Shown here: positions 8,416 to 17,978 of the stretch, piece by piece | How the letters are laid out: each line of letters starts with the position of its first letter | How positions within the stretch are numbered: position 1 is the stretch's first letter | Origin: CAZWSE01 sp964636575 | GTDB taxonomy: Bacteria > Pseudomonadota > Alphaproteobacteria > Rhodobacterales > Rhodobacteraceae | Assembly: GCA_964636575.1 (NCBI GenBank) | Contig: CAZWSE010000021.1 | Span: 1 to 38,232, forward strand | DNA length: 38,232 nucleotides | Direction of reading: 5' to 3' | Position numbers and translations under genes: made by a program | Notes under the pieces: model-generated | Seen by the model: only the letters and a program-made list of their open reading frames with translations | The model's database searches: none | What the model was told of the DNA's origin: nothing

Positions 8416-9212
8416 CGCGCCAAAGCAGCTGGCAGCACATCCTGCGACGGCCAAACCCCCGACAGTAAAGCACGGTCATAGCCTTGGACCAATCCGGCCG
8501 CTTCCATCGCCTGCGACGCGGCCTGCGCATCATACTCCAGCTTGTGAAACGTGACAGCGCCAGCGTCTAACACCGCATACTCCGTCAGCGCGCCCCCATC
8601 ATTGGCAGGCATCCCGATCACACCCGCATTGATCCAAGCATGACGGCCAATCCGGCGCTCAAAGGCAATGCCACTGTGCCCCGCAATCACCGCATCCACG
8701 GGCCCCACAGCAGCTTCAACAGCCGCAATCTCGGCGTCAAATGCGGTCGCGGCACTGACAGACCAAATAAACCGGCTGATATCGGTCAGCCCCCCATGGA
8801 TCACAGCATACCGGCGCCCTGCATGCGCGAAGGTCACGATGTCAGGACACAGGGCCATCCAAGCACGGTCAGCGTCGGGCACCGTCCGATTGGCATATGC
8901 ATACCACCCCGCAGACAACAGATCACAGGTCGACCCATCCTCAAACCCGCAGCCGCAGTCCAAAGCCCCCGCCGCCAATTGCTTTTCACAGTTGCCCGCA
9001 ACAACGGTGCAGCCTGTGCGCCGGATCAGATCAACCGTGGCAACTGGGTCGGCACAATAAGCAACCACATCGCCCGTACAGATCGAATGAGACGCTTCAA
9101 TGCCACGCGCCTGCGCCCGATCCAACACAGCCCTCGTGGCCTGCAGATTCGAATAGGGACCGCCAAACAGCAGCACAGGGCCGTCCAAGACCCCAAGATC
9201 TCGATGGATCAC
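8412..9212 (-). CDS. Metallophosphoesterase-family protein with an altered metal site
   Basis: This 266-aa protein follows the calcineurin-like phosphoesterase fold of the YfcE/DUF2436-like type: TGDVVAYCADP (GD motif), AGNCEKQ, HGGLTD and GHSGIAF are in the right order. Unusually, the first canonical block (D-x-H-G-N) is replaced by GGPYSN, losing both usual metal ligands, and GNHE is GNCE. It may bind metal differently or be a non-hydrolytic member. A start at 9263 is possible, but the GTG at 9212 has GGGAGG five bases upstream and begins the conserved part (VIHRDLGVLDGP), so I prefer GTG. Several cysteines (CDCGCG region) lie in the middle. Confidence 0.8.
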   Translation of the reverse strand: MIHRDLGVLDGPVLLFGGPYSNLQATRAVLDRAQARGIEASHSICTGDVVAYCADPVATVDLIRRTGCTVVAGNCEKQLAAGALDCGCGFEDGSTCDLLSAGWYAYANRTVPDADRAWMALCPDIVTFAHAGRRYAVIHGGLTDISRFIWSVSAATAFDAEIAAVEAAVGPVDAVIAGHSGIAFERRIGRHAWINAGVIGMPANDGGALTEYAVLDAGAVTFHKLEYDAQAASQAMEAAGLVQGYDRALLSGVWPSQDVLPAALAR

Positions 9213-9282
9213 GTCATCCTCCCTTGATTGCAAACCCTTGGCACCCCATAACAAAGCCCTCACCTAAAGGGCAAAGATACCA

Positions 9283-10587
9283 ATGGAAACGGCCACGGCA
9301 ACATTTGACAACGCATTCTGGATCACAACTGGCGTGATCTTGTTTCTTCTGGTGTTGTCAGGCTTCTTCTCAGGCTCGGAAACGGCGTTGACAGCAGCAT
9401 CGCGCGGCAAGCTGCGCACCCAAGCCGACAAAGGCAGTAAGGGGGCCGCACGCGCGCTCAAGATCACCGAAGACAACGAACGGCTGATCGGCTCGGTTCT
9501 TTTGGGCAACAACCTTGTGAACATTCTGGCAGCCTCATTGGCGACGTCGATCTTCACACGGGCTTTCGGGGAAAGCGGGGTCGCCTTGGCAACACTGGTG
9601 ATGACGCTACTGGTGCTGGTCTTCGCGGAAGTCCTGCCAAAAACCTATGCGATCACCAATGCAGAACGGGCCGCAAGTCTGGTCTCGCCGGTGATCCAAC
9701 TGGTTGTGACGCTGTTCTCACCCATCGTGGCAGTGGTGCGGCACTTCGTGCGCGGCATCCTTATGGTCTTCGGGGTCAAGGTTGACCCGGACAGTCACAT
9801 TTTGGCCCTGCGCGAAGAAATCGTGGGCACATTGCAACTGGGGCACTCAGAAGGGGTCGTCGAAAAAGAAGACCGTGACCGCATCTTGGGCGCGCTTGAT
9901 CTGGGCGACCGCGTGGTTGAAGAAATCATGCTCCATCGTTCTGGGATTGAGATGATCGACGCCGACAACGCGCCGGATGCGATCCTAAAACAATGTCTGG
10001 AAAGCAACCACACGCGGCTTCCGGTCTTTCAGGGTGATCCGGAAAACATCCTCGGTGTGGTCCATGCCAAAGACCTGCTGCGGTCCATGCATTCGCTCGT
10101 GCGCGGTGAAAACGGCGCCAAGGGGCTGAAGAACTTCAAAATCATCGACGTGGCGATGGAACCCTACTTCGTGCCGGAAACCACAACGCTCGATGATCAA
10201 ATGCGGCAATTCCTGCGGCGACGCACGCACTTTGCGCTGGTGGTCGATGAATACGGATCCCTGCAAGGGCTGATCACACTCGAAGACATCCTCGAAGAAA
10301 TCGTGGGCGAAATCACAGACGAATTCGACCCGACCGATGACGCCTCAGTCGTGCAATCAGGCGACGGAGACTTCATGGTCGAAGGGGCCACAACCATCCG
10401 CGACCTCAACCGCGCCAACGATTGGACGCTGCCGGATGACGAAGCCAACACGGTTGCGGGTCTCGTAATCCATGAGGCACAAATGATCCCGACAGTGGGG
10501 CAGGTTTTCCAGTTCCACGGCTACCGGTTTGAGGTGATGGAACGCGACGGCAACAGAGTGACTGGGCTCAAAATCCGCCCCCTCTAA
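9283..10587 (+). CDS. CNNM/CorC-family membrane protein (hemolysin-like, CBS pair)
   Basis: This 434-aa inner-membrane protein has an N-terminal CNNM (DUF21) domain with about four hydrophobic segments (about residues 8-30, 65-85, 100-125, 135-160; signature FFSGSETALTAASRGKL), a CBS-domain pair (about 210-345, with TRLPVFQGDPENILGVVHAKDLL and FALVVDEYGSLQGLITLEDILEEIVGEI), and a C-terminal CorC/HlyC domain ending FEVMERDGNRVTGLKIRPL. Family members are linked to Mg or other cation efflux; the hemolysin name is historical. It is monocistronic, with a weak hairpin after it. Confidence 0.93.
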   Translation: METATATFDNAFWITTGVILFLLVLSGFFSGSETALTAASRGKLRTQADKGSKGAARALKITEDNERLIGSVLLGNNLVNILAASLATSIFTRAFGESGVALATLVMTLLVLVFAEVLPKTYAITNAERAASLVSPVIQLVVTLFSPIVAVVRHFVRGILMVFGVKVDPDSHILALREEIVGTLQLGHSEGVVEKEDRDRILGALDLGDRVVEEIMLHRSGIEMIDADNAPDAILKQCLESNHTRLPVFQGDPENILGVVHAKDLLRSMHSLVRGENGAKGLKNFKIIDVAMEPYFVPETTTLDDQMRQFLRRRTHFALVVDEYGSLQGLITLEDILEEIVGEITDEFDPTDDASVVQSGDGDFMVEGATTIRDLNRANDWTLPDDEANTVAGLVIHEAQMIPTVGQVFQFHGYRFEVMERDGNRVTGLKIRPL

Positions 10588-10649
10588 GCCACCCTTACGC
10601 TTCTTTGTTCCAAGTAAATCCCCGCCGGAGGCATCCCTACAAATGGAAT

Positions 10650-10666
10650 GGCCCGCAGGGCCGCCT
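10650..10666 (+). terminator. Weak candidate terminator after the CNNM gene
   Basis: GGCCC/GGGCC form a 5-bp GC-only stem around a 3-base loop, followed by GCCTTTT. It lies between the convergent CNNM and dehydrogenase genes. Short stem and short T run keep confidence low. Confidence 0.4.
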
Positions 10667-10691
10667 TTTGGATCACTCCGGCAAAACAACC

Positions 10692-13112
10692 CTACCCGCG
10701 CAGCTTCTCACCTTTAGGATCAAAAGGCGGTTCTGCTAAAATGACCGCCTTGTGTGGCTGCCCCAACACCATGACCTCAACCGCGTCACCGGCCTTGGCA
10801 TCCTTCACAAAACCAAGAGCCAAGGACATGCCAACGGTGTAGCCATAGGTCCCTGATGTCACACGCCCAATGCCCTTGCCATCCTTGAAAATCGGCTCAC
10901 CGCCCGTGGCATCGGCATGAGACGCCGTTGTTTGGGCCTCATCCAAAGCCAGAATGACCATGTGCTCGCGTGCGTCCTTGCCAAGCGTCTCAACCACAGC
11001 CGTCTTGTTCAGGAAATCCTTCTCCAGCTTGCACAACCGGTCCAGACCAACCTCTTGCGGGTAGTACTCAGGCGAATATTCACGGCTCCATGATCCGTAC
11101 CCCTTTTCAACGCGCAGTGACATCAATGCACGCCCGCCCACAGGGCCTGCGCCAAAGTCTTTGCCGATCTCCAGCAAAGCTTCATAAAGCCGCGCTTGAT
11201 CCTCGGTCTTGCAATGCAATTCCCAGCCTAGATCGCCGGTAAAAGACACACGCAACGCCAGACACTCAACACCCCCCAGCTCAATCATCTGGGACCGCAT
11301 AAAGGGGAAATCCTCGTTGCTCAGCGACGCGTTGGTCATGCGCTGCAACATCTCGCGGGATTTGGGGCCCGCAATATTGAACCCGCACAGATCAACGGTC
11401 TTGCTCTCAAAAGTGGTCCCCTCAGGCAAAGGCACTTCCTTAAAGAACCGCTGGTGATAACGCTCGGCCATGCCGGAGCCTATGATCCAAAACTCATCCT
11501 CAGCCACACGGGTCACAGTGAAATCACCGGCAATGCCGCCCCGCTTGCCAATCAAAGGCGTCAGACAGGACCGTCCAACGGCTTTAGGCATGGTGTTCGC
11601 GAACACAGCATTCAGCCAGTCTTCGGCCCCTGCCCCTTTGCACTGGTACTTGGCAAAGTTCGAGATATCGATGATGCCCGCACAGTCGCGCAGCATCTTG
11701 CATTCCTCGCCCACAGGTCCCCACCAGTTCTGTCGGGTAAAGCCGTTGGTGTCCTCAACGCCGGGGGCATCTGCATACCACAAAGGATGCTCCCACCCGT
11801 AGTTCAGCCCAAAGACAGCGCCCATGTCCTTTTGCATCTGGTAGATGGGGCGGGTGCGGACGGGACGACCAGCGCTGCGTTCCTCATTGGGAAAATGAAT
11901 AGCGAACCGGTTGATATAGACATCTTCAACCTTGGCCATCGTAAACTTCTTATCTGCCCAATCGCCAAAGCGCGCCATATCCCAAGCAAACATATCGTAT
12001 TGGGTCTCACCCTCAACGATCCACTGCGCGGCCATCAAGCCCATCCCGCCCGATTGGGAAAAGCCGGGAATGATGCCGTTGCAACAAAAATAGTTCGACA
12101 GTTCGGGCGCTGGGCCAAACAGCACATTGGAATCCGGCGACCAGATCATCGGCCCGTTGATCACCCGCTTGATACCAGCCGTGCCCACCACAGGCACACG
12201 GTCAATCGCACGCATCATGTTGTCTTCAATGCGTTCAAGATCATCGGCAAACAGCTCATGGCCAAAGCCCTGCGGGGTGCCGTCCACAGCCCAGAACCGC
12301 ATGTCACGCTCATAAGCGCCGACCAGCAGACCTTTGCCCTCTTGGCGCAGGTAATACTCACCATCACGGTCCGCGACAGACGGCAAACGGTTCGGCATGG
12401 CGTCAATTTCAGCGATGGTCTCGGTCACGAAATATTGGTGCTCGGTCGGTTGCAAAGGCAGTTCAAGCCCCGCCATAGCAGCGACCTCACGACCCCAAAG
12501 ACCGGCGGCATTGATAACCCACTGCGTCGCGATATCACCCTTCTCGGTGCGGACAATCCATGTGCCGTCGGGCTGTTGCTCGGTTCCTGTGACAGGGCAA
12601 AAGCGGATGATCTCAGCGCCGTTTTGACGGGCACCTGTGGCATAGGCGTTGGTCACACCACTTGGGTCAACATTGCCGCCATCGGGTTCCCACATGATAC
12701 AGCGGATGCCGTCGTAGTTGACCAAGGGGTGCAACCGCTCGGCTTCATCGCGGGTGACCTCATGAAAGTTCATGCCATAAAGCTTGGCCTTCGCGGCCTG
12801 CAAGCGCAGCTGGTGTTCGCGGGCCTCCGTTTGGGCCAGATACAAAGATCCCGGCTGAAAGACACCGCAGCTTTGGCCAGTTTCTTCCTCAAGCGACTTA
12901 TAAAGACCCATGGTATAGTGCTGGATCCGGCTGATATTGGTGCTGTCGTGCAGGCCGTGAATGTTGGCGGCCGCATGCCACGTGGATCCGGACGTCAACT
13001 CATCGCGTTCCAGCAAGACAACATCCGTCCAGCCCAGCTTGGTCAGGTGATAGAGGATCGAGCAGCCAATAACGCCGCCTCCGATAACAACGGCTTGGGC
13101 ATGAGTACGCAT
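10692..13112 (-). CDS. FAD-dependent dehydrogenase with GcvT domain (dimethylglycine/sarcosine dehydrogenase-like), paralog 1
   Basis: This 806-aa protein oxidatively removes a methyl group from a methylated amine (dimethylglycine or sarcosine type; exact substrate unknown) and passes the C1 unit to tetrahydrofolate. The N-terminal FAD/DAO domain has the dinucleotide motif VVIGGGVIGCSILYHL (about 7-22) and SGSTWHAA, whose histidine aligns with the covalent-FAD histidine of this family. A central FAO_M-like part precedes a GcvT aminomethyltransferase domain (from about 420) and a C-terminal GCV_T barrel ending near GQPHKAVILAEPPFDPKGEKLRG. Length is family-normal. It shares the same architecture and much local sequence with the plus-strand protein at 14958. 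The motif after the FAD histidine is AANIHGLHDSTN here versus AGGFHTLNGDTN in the paralog. Confidence 0.92.
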   Translation of the reverse strand: MRTHAQAVVIGGGVIGCSILYHLTKLGWTDVVLLERDELTSGSTWHAAANIHGLHDSTNISRIQHYTMGLYKSLEEETGQSCGVFQPGSLYLAQTEAREHQLRLQAAKAKLYGMNFHEVTRDEAERLHPLVNYDGIRCIMWEPDGGNVDPSGVTNAYATGARQNGAEIIRFCPVTGTEQQPDGTWIVRTEKGDIATQWVINAAGLWGREVAAMAGLELPLQPTEHQYFVTETIAEIDAMPNRLPSVADRDGEYYLRQEGKGLLVGAYERDMRFWAVDGTPQGFGHELFADDLERIEDNMMRAIDRVPVVGTAGIKRVINGPMIWSPDSNVLFGPAPELSNYFCCNGIIPGFSQSGGMGLMAAQWIVEGETQYDMFAWDMARFGDWADKKFTMAKVEDVYINRFAIHFPNEERSAGRPVRTRPIYQMQKDMGAVFGLNYGWEHPLWYADAPGVEDTNGFTRQNWWGPVGEECKMLRDCAGIIDISNFAKYQCKGAGAEDWLNAVFANTMPKAVGRSCLTPLIGKRGGIAGDFTVTRVAEDEFWIIGSGMAERYHQRFFKEVPLPEGTTFESKTVDLCGFNIAGPKSREMLQRMTNASLSNEDFPFMRSQMIELGGVECLALRVSFTGDLGWELHCKTEDQARLYEALLEIGKDFGAGPVGGRALMSLRVEKGYGSWSREYSPEYYPQEVGLDRLCKLEKDFLNKTAVVETLGKDAREHMVILALDEAQTTASHADATGGEPIFKDGKGIGRVTSGTYGYTVGMSLALGFVKDAKAGDAVEVMVLGQPHKAVILAEPPFDPKGEKLRG

Positions 13113-13302
13113 GGGGTCTCTCGTCCTGTCTTATGTCATCTTTTGTAGCGTCGACCTATGATTGAGACCAATCTTGACGCAAAACTTTCCGCAAGGCGAC
13201 ACTTAAGGTCGCAGTGATACAAGTTGGGCGCAGGGATTCGGCAATCGCGCTTGAAGCGCGACAGGCATTCGCTAAACTTTTTGCATTTGTACGAGCTAAC
13301 AT

Positions 13303-14862
13303 ATGCGCTTGATCGCAATCGCACTTTACCTTTGTTTGGCGGCACCCGCACAGGCCGGAATTCTTGATAACCTGGTTGGAAAGAACGCCACTGCGGTAGA
13401 CTGCACCGTCAAAGATCGCGCCTGCATCCTGCAAACCGCTGAAGAGATGATCTACGCTTATGCAAAAACACGCGAGGTTGAACAAAACAAAGGGTTCGTC
13501 GCACGACTGGCTCGGATTTACTGGCTGTTGCCCGACGCAGAGCGCCCTGCGTTTGTTGAAAGGTTGAAAGCCTTCGATGCGAATGACCCCGCCGATCTGA
13601 TATTTGATTTCACCGATTATAAAGGACGATACAAATCCACAGCTCCGGTTGATTTGGAAGTGTTGGAACAGGTTCTGTAAACCGAAACCACTCCCGATGG
13701 ATCGAAATTCGGAGATTTCATTCTCGACGGGTTCAAAAGCCTACTGGGCACAGATCAGGAACAAGCCGCTCTTGATCTGTGGATCCGTGAAAGCAATGTC
13801 ATCTGGACCAAAGGCCAACGCACCTTCCGGCATTTGCAATTCTGGCTGGCGTTGAAAGACCCAGATGGCTTTGCGATCAACACCCGCGATTTCTACATAG
13901 CTGGGCGTCATCGCAGCGAGGTCACGGAACGGCTTAGTCTTGTGGCCGCCCAGCATTGCCAATTGGGCAACACGGATGACGGGCTGTCCGTTTTACGCCC
14001 TTTGCGGCGGCAGGCGCTGGAAAACAAGCACACGGATCTCGCCGCGCGCGCCTATACAATCGCTGAAATCTACCGCGCCGTTCTTAGCTGCGAAGGCATA
14101 GACCGTGCGGCTTCCTTCAAGGCCCAGATTGATGATCTCGCCACCGAAGGTTATGCGGCGATCAAAAAGAACATCACTGACCCAACGGATCAGAAAAACC
14201 TGACCGAGTTTGTCCAACGCAGGATCGAATTCAGCACAAACCGCGTTCTTGCCACACGGCTCTACCGCGAAGGCAAAATCGAAGAGGCCCGCAAAGTGTT
14301 TGAAGAGGGTCAAGCCACTGTCGGCGTCTTTGGCACCAAGATCACGGCAGACGGGGACGTCGCTCTGACCCCATCGCTTGACCGTGCGCCCATGCGCTGG
14401 GAGAGCTTTACCTACGACGCAGACCGCGATTGGGTGCGCAGCCACGGGGCCGTTTCCTTGCCTATATTCGTGTCGGACTACAGCTTTGATTTGCAACCGA
14501 AGTATGGACCGGACGAAAACGTAAAGGAATTTATCATAGGGATTTCAGAAGTCTGGCCGTCAGAGCTTGCCCAACAAGCCGCCGCCAAACTGATGGACTA
14601 TACAACGAGCCTAAAACAAACCAATCCCGACCGCTACACCTACTACCCCGATCAAATGCGTTTGAAACTTGGCATGAACGCACAAGCGCCCGATTGCACC
14701 TATTCAGATGAAACCCTGCGCGCCATGCTCGATCTGCTGCCGGACTACAAATATGCAGACCAGCGCTACAACATGCTGATCGAATACGTGCGCTATCTCG
14801 ACCACGCGGCTGCCGCCAAACCGACAGATGGCGACGGCCTGTGCCTGCTGGATCGCACCTGA
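13303..14862 (+). pseudogene. Exported hypothetical protein gene interrupted by one in-frame TAA
   Basis: A single reading frame of 520 codons runs from 13303 to 14862, broken only by TAA at 13678-13680. The upstream part (125 aa) starts with a signal peptide (MRLIAIALYLCLAAPAQA). The frame continues without shift directly after the stop (TETTPDGSKFGDFILDGF...) and all of the downstream 393 codons read as ordinary protein: alternating helices, a cluster LAARAYTIAEIYRAVL, and the end LCLLDRT. CAA to TAA would be a one-base change. No good start with a Shine-Dalgarno lies just after the stop, so the downstream part is probably not made. I recognise no domain. It could be a recent nonsense mutation, a sequencing error, or less likely readthrough. 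Confidence 0.8.
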
Positions 14863-14957
14863 TCCGCGACACGTTCTGTCGTCTTTAGGCTTGCCGCTGG
14901 CGTGCTGCCCGCCCAATACTTGGCGCGAAGTTCCACGCAAAGATAAGGCCGCCCGCT

Positions 14958-17366
14958 ATGAAAACCACCACCCGTGTCGCCGTCATCGGCGGAGGCGTCG
15001 TCGGATGCTCTGTTCTCTATCACCTGACCAAGCTGGGCTGGTCGGACGTGATGCTGCTGGAACGCAAAGAACTGACGTCTGGCTCCACTTGGCACGCCGC
15101 AGGCGGGTTTCACACGCTCAACGGCGATACGAACATGGCCGCCCTTCAGGGCTACACGATCCGGCTGTACAAGGAGCTTGAAGAAATCACCGGCCTGTCT
15201 TGCGGGTTGCACCACGTCGGCGGGGTGACACTTGCCGACAACCAAGACCGCTTCGATATGATGCTGGCCGAACGCGCCAAGCACCGTTTCATGGGGCTCG
15301 AGACGGAAATCGTCACGCCGGAACAGATCAAGGAAATCGCGCCCATCACGAACCTCGACGGGATCATCGGCGGGCTTTACGACCCACTCGACGGGCACCT
15401 TGACCCCTCCGGCACCACCATGGCCTACGCCAAAGCGGCCCGCATGGGCGGGGCAACGATTGAGACCCATTGCATGGTCAAGGAAACCAACCAACGCCCC
15501 GACGGCACATGGGATGTGGTCACCGACAAAGGCACCATCCACGCCGAACATGTGGTCAATGCAGGCGGGCTTTGGGCGCGCGAGGTCGGGGCAATGGCAG
15601 GCGTCTACACGCCGCTCTACCCGATGGAGCACCAATACATCGTCACCGATGACGTGCCCGAAATCTACAACCGCGACGCGGAACACCCGCATGTGATGGA
15701 CCCCGCGGGGGAATCCTACCTGCGCCAAGAAGGCCGGGGCCTGTGCATCGGGTTCTATGAGCAAACCTGCCGCCCGTGGTCGGTCGATGGCACGTCATGG
15801 GACTTCGGGGTGGAACTGCTGCCCGATGATCTGGACAAAATCGAGGACAGCATCGCATTCGCCTATAACCGCTTTCCGGTGCTTGAAAAAGCAGGCGTCA
15901 AACAGGTCATCCACGGGCCCTTCACCTTCGCCCCAGACGGCAACCCGCTGGTCGGGCCGATCCCGGGTCTACGCAACTACTGGTCGGCCTGCGGGGTCAT
16001 GGCAGGGTTCAGCCAGGGCGGCGGGGTCGGCCTGACGCTGGCGCAATGGATGGTCGAGGGCGAGCCTGAACGCGACGTCTTCGCAATGGATGTCGCGCGG
16101 TTCGGCGACTGCATCACCGATGGCTACACCCTGCCCAAAGTCATCGAAAACTACCAAAAACGCTTCTCGGTCAGCTACCCGAACGAAGAACTGCCCGCGG
16201 CACGACCCTTCCGCACAACGCCCATGTACGACATCTTCACCCAAATGGGCGCGGTCTGGGGGCATCAATACGGGCTAGAGGTCGCGAACTACTTCGCGCA
16301 AGGCGATGAACCCGCATATGAAACCCCATCTTTCCGCCGCTCGGATGCGTTTCAAGCAACAGCGCGCGAAGTCATGGGCGTCCGCGAAGGCGTCGGCATC
16401 AATGAGGTCCACAACTTCGGCAAATACCGCGTGCGCGGGGCAAACGCGCGGGGCTGGCTCGACAAAATCATGGCAGGCCGCATCCCGCAGCAGGGCCGCA
16501 TGTCGCTGACACCGATGCTGTCGCCATCCGGCAAATTGATCGGGGATTTCACGGTGTCGTGCCTCGCGGAAGACGAATACCAACTGACCGCCAGCTACGG
16601 CGCACAGGCCTTCCACATGCGCTGGTTCCTGTCGCATCTCACGGACGGGGTCACGGTTGAAAACATCTCCGACACGCTGAACGGTTTCCAAATCGCAGGG
16701 CCAAAAGCGCTGGACGTTCTGCAAGCCTGCACGCGCACAGATATGGCAGACATGAAATTCATGGACACGGCCCGTGTCACGGTCGGCATGGTCGATTGTC
16801 TGATCCAACGGGTCAGCTACACAGGCGATCTGGGGTATGAAATCTACTGCGATCTGCTGTCACAGCGGGCCTTGTGGGACGTGCTTTGGACCGCAGGGCA
16901 ACCCCACGGCATGGTGCCGTTTGGAATGCGGGCTATGATGTCGCTGCGACTTGACAAGTTCTTTGGCGCATGGCTGTTGGAATTCGGGCCGGACTACACC
17001 GCGTTCGAGACTGGCATGGACCGGTTCATCAGCTTCAAGAAAAACACCGATTTCATCGGACGCGCCGCCGCCGAGGCTGAAAAAGCAACAGGACCAGCGC
17101 GCAAACTGGTGGCTTTTGAGGTCGATGCAGACGACGCAGACGTCCAAGGGTATGAACCGATCTGGCTCAACGGTGCGGTCGCAGGCTTTTGCACATCGGG
17201 TGGTTATTCGCACTTCGCAGGCAAATCCATTGCCCAAGGGTTCCTGCCTGTGGGGGACATCGCAGACGGGCTTGAGGTCGAAATCGAAATCTTGGGCCAA
17301 ATGCGTAAGGCCACCCTCATCAGCACACCGCTTTTCGATGCAGACGGGGCGCGGATGCGCGGCTAG
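14958..17366 (+). CDS. FAD-dependent dehydrogenase with GcvT domain (dimethylglycine/sarcosine dehydrogenase-like), paralog 2
   Basis: This 802-aa protein has the same layout as paralog 1: FAD-binding VAVIGGGVVGCSVLYHL (about 6-22), SGSTWHAAGGFH with the likely FAD-attachment histidine, FAO_M region, GcvT domain (from about 420) and C-terminal barrel ending STPLFDADGARMRG. The expected reaction is oxidative demethylation of a methylated glycine-type amine with electrons to an ETF and formaldehyde-level carbon to folate. ATAAGG lies about ten bases before the ATG. The MobA-like gene follows after only 9 bases, so they are probably co-transcribed. Substrate difference between the two paralogs cannot be read from the sequence. 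Confidence 0.92.
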   Translation: MKTTTRVAVIGGGVVGCSVLYHLTKLGWSDVMLLERKELTSGSTWHAAGGFHTLNGDTNMAALQGYTIRLYKELEEITGLSCGLHHVGGVTLADNQDRFDMMLAERAKHRFMGLETEIVTPEQIKEIAPITNLDGIIGGLYDPLDGHLDPSGTTMAYAKAARMGGATIETHCMVKETNQRPDGTWDVVTDKGTIHAEHVVNAGGLWAREVGAMAGVYTPLYPMEHQYIVTDDVPEIYNRDAEHPHVMDPAGESYLRQEGRGLCIGFYEQTCRPWSVDGTSWDFGVELLPDDLDKIEDSIAFAYNRFPVLEKAGVKQVIHGPFTFAPDGNPLVGPIPGLRNYWSACGVMAGFSQGGGVGLTLAQWMVEGEPERDVFAMDVARFGDCITDGYTLPKVIENYQKRFSVSYPNEELPAARPFRTTPMYDIFTQMGAVWGHQYGLEVANYFAQGDEPAYETPSFRRSDAFQATAREVMGVREGVGINEVHNFGKYRVRGANARGWLDKIMAGRIPQQGRMSLTPMLSPSGKLIGDFTVSCLAEDEYQLTASYGAQAFHMRWFLSHLTDGVTVENISDTLNGFQIAGPKALDVLQACTRTDMADMKFMDTARVTVGMVDCLIQRVSYTGDLGYEIYCDLLSQRALWDVLWTAGQPHGMVPFGMRAMMSLRLDKFFGAWLLEFGPDYTAFETGMDRFISFKKNTDFIGRAAAEAEKATGPARKLVAFEVDADDADVQGYEPIWLNGAVAGFCTSGGYSHFAGKSIAQGFLPVGDIADGLEVEIEILGQMRKATLISTPLFDADGARMRG

Positions 17367-17375
17367 ACTGGGCCC

Positions 17376-17978
17376 ATGTTACAGGCCCTGCCTATACTCC
17401 TGCTCGCCGCCGGTGCATCCTCACGGATGCGCGGGCGGGACAAACTGCTGGAAGACGTGGGCGGTCAAAGCCTGCTGCGGCTGCAAGCATTACGGGCGCG
17501 GTCGGCGACGCAGGGCCATGTGATCGTGACCCTGCCGCCTAAACCACACAAGCGCTACTCTGAATTGGCAGACCTCAATGTGACAGCCTTGCCCGTGCAC
17601 AACGCGGCAAACGGATTAAGCGCATCCTTGAAAGCAGGCTTAAGCGCCCTGCCCCAAGGTACACCCGCCGTTCTGATCCTTCTGGCCGACCTGCCGGAGA
17701 TCACAACCGAAGACATGCAAACCGTTCTCGCCGCTGATCTCAACACACAAACCCTGATCTGGCGCGGGGTCGACGAGACCGGCAAACAAGGGCATCCGAT
17801 CTTGGTAAAGGCAGAACTGTTCGATGCTTTTGAAAGCCTGACTGGCGACCAAGGCGGGCAATCGGTATTGAAGGCATATAGCGACAAAACAGAGCTGATC
17901 CCCCTGCCCGACACACACGCAACACTGGACCTGGACACGCCGGAAGATTGGGCGGAATGGAGAAAAATCAAAGACTAG
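17376..17978 (+). CDS. MobA-like nucleotidyltransferase (molybdenum-cofactor cytidylyltransferase family)
   Basis: This 200-aa cytoplasmic protein has the NTP-transferase signature near its start (PILLLAAGASSRMRGRDKLL, about 6-25), the metal-binding LILLADLPEIT (about 105-115) and the substrate loop GKQGHPILVKAELF, ending in LDLDTPEDW. These match MocA/MobA-like enzymes that attach CMP or GMP to molybdopterin, but the same fold transfers nucleotides to other acceptors. It directly follows the dehydrogenase and lacks an adjacent XdhC or molybdoenzyme gene, so the molybdenum assignment is not supported by context. Its TAG shares CTAG with the stop of the convergent small gene. Confidence 0.85.
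   Translation: MLQALPILLLAAGASSRMRGRDKLLEDVGGQSLLRLQALRARSATQGHVIVTLPPKPHKRYSELADLNVTALPVHNAANGLSASLKAGLSALPQGTPAVLILLADLPEITTEDMQTVLAADLNTQTLIWRGVDETGKQGHPILVKAELFDAFESLTGDQGGQSVLKAYSDKTELIPLPDTHATLDLDTPEDWAEWRKIKD

Noticed and set aside
11454..13148. 564-aa plus-strand open frame opposite dehydrogenase paralog 1
   Set aside because: The minus-strand gene is a full-length recognised protein; the opposite frame has no recognisable features.
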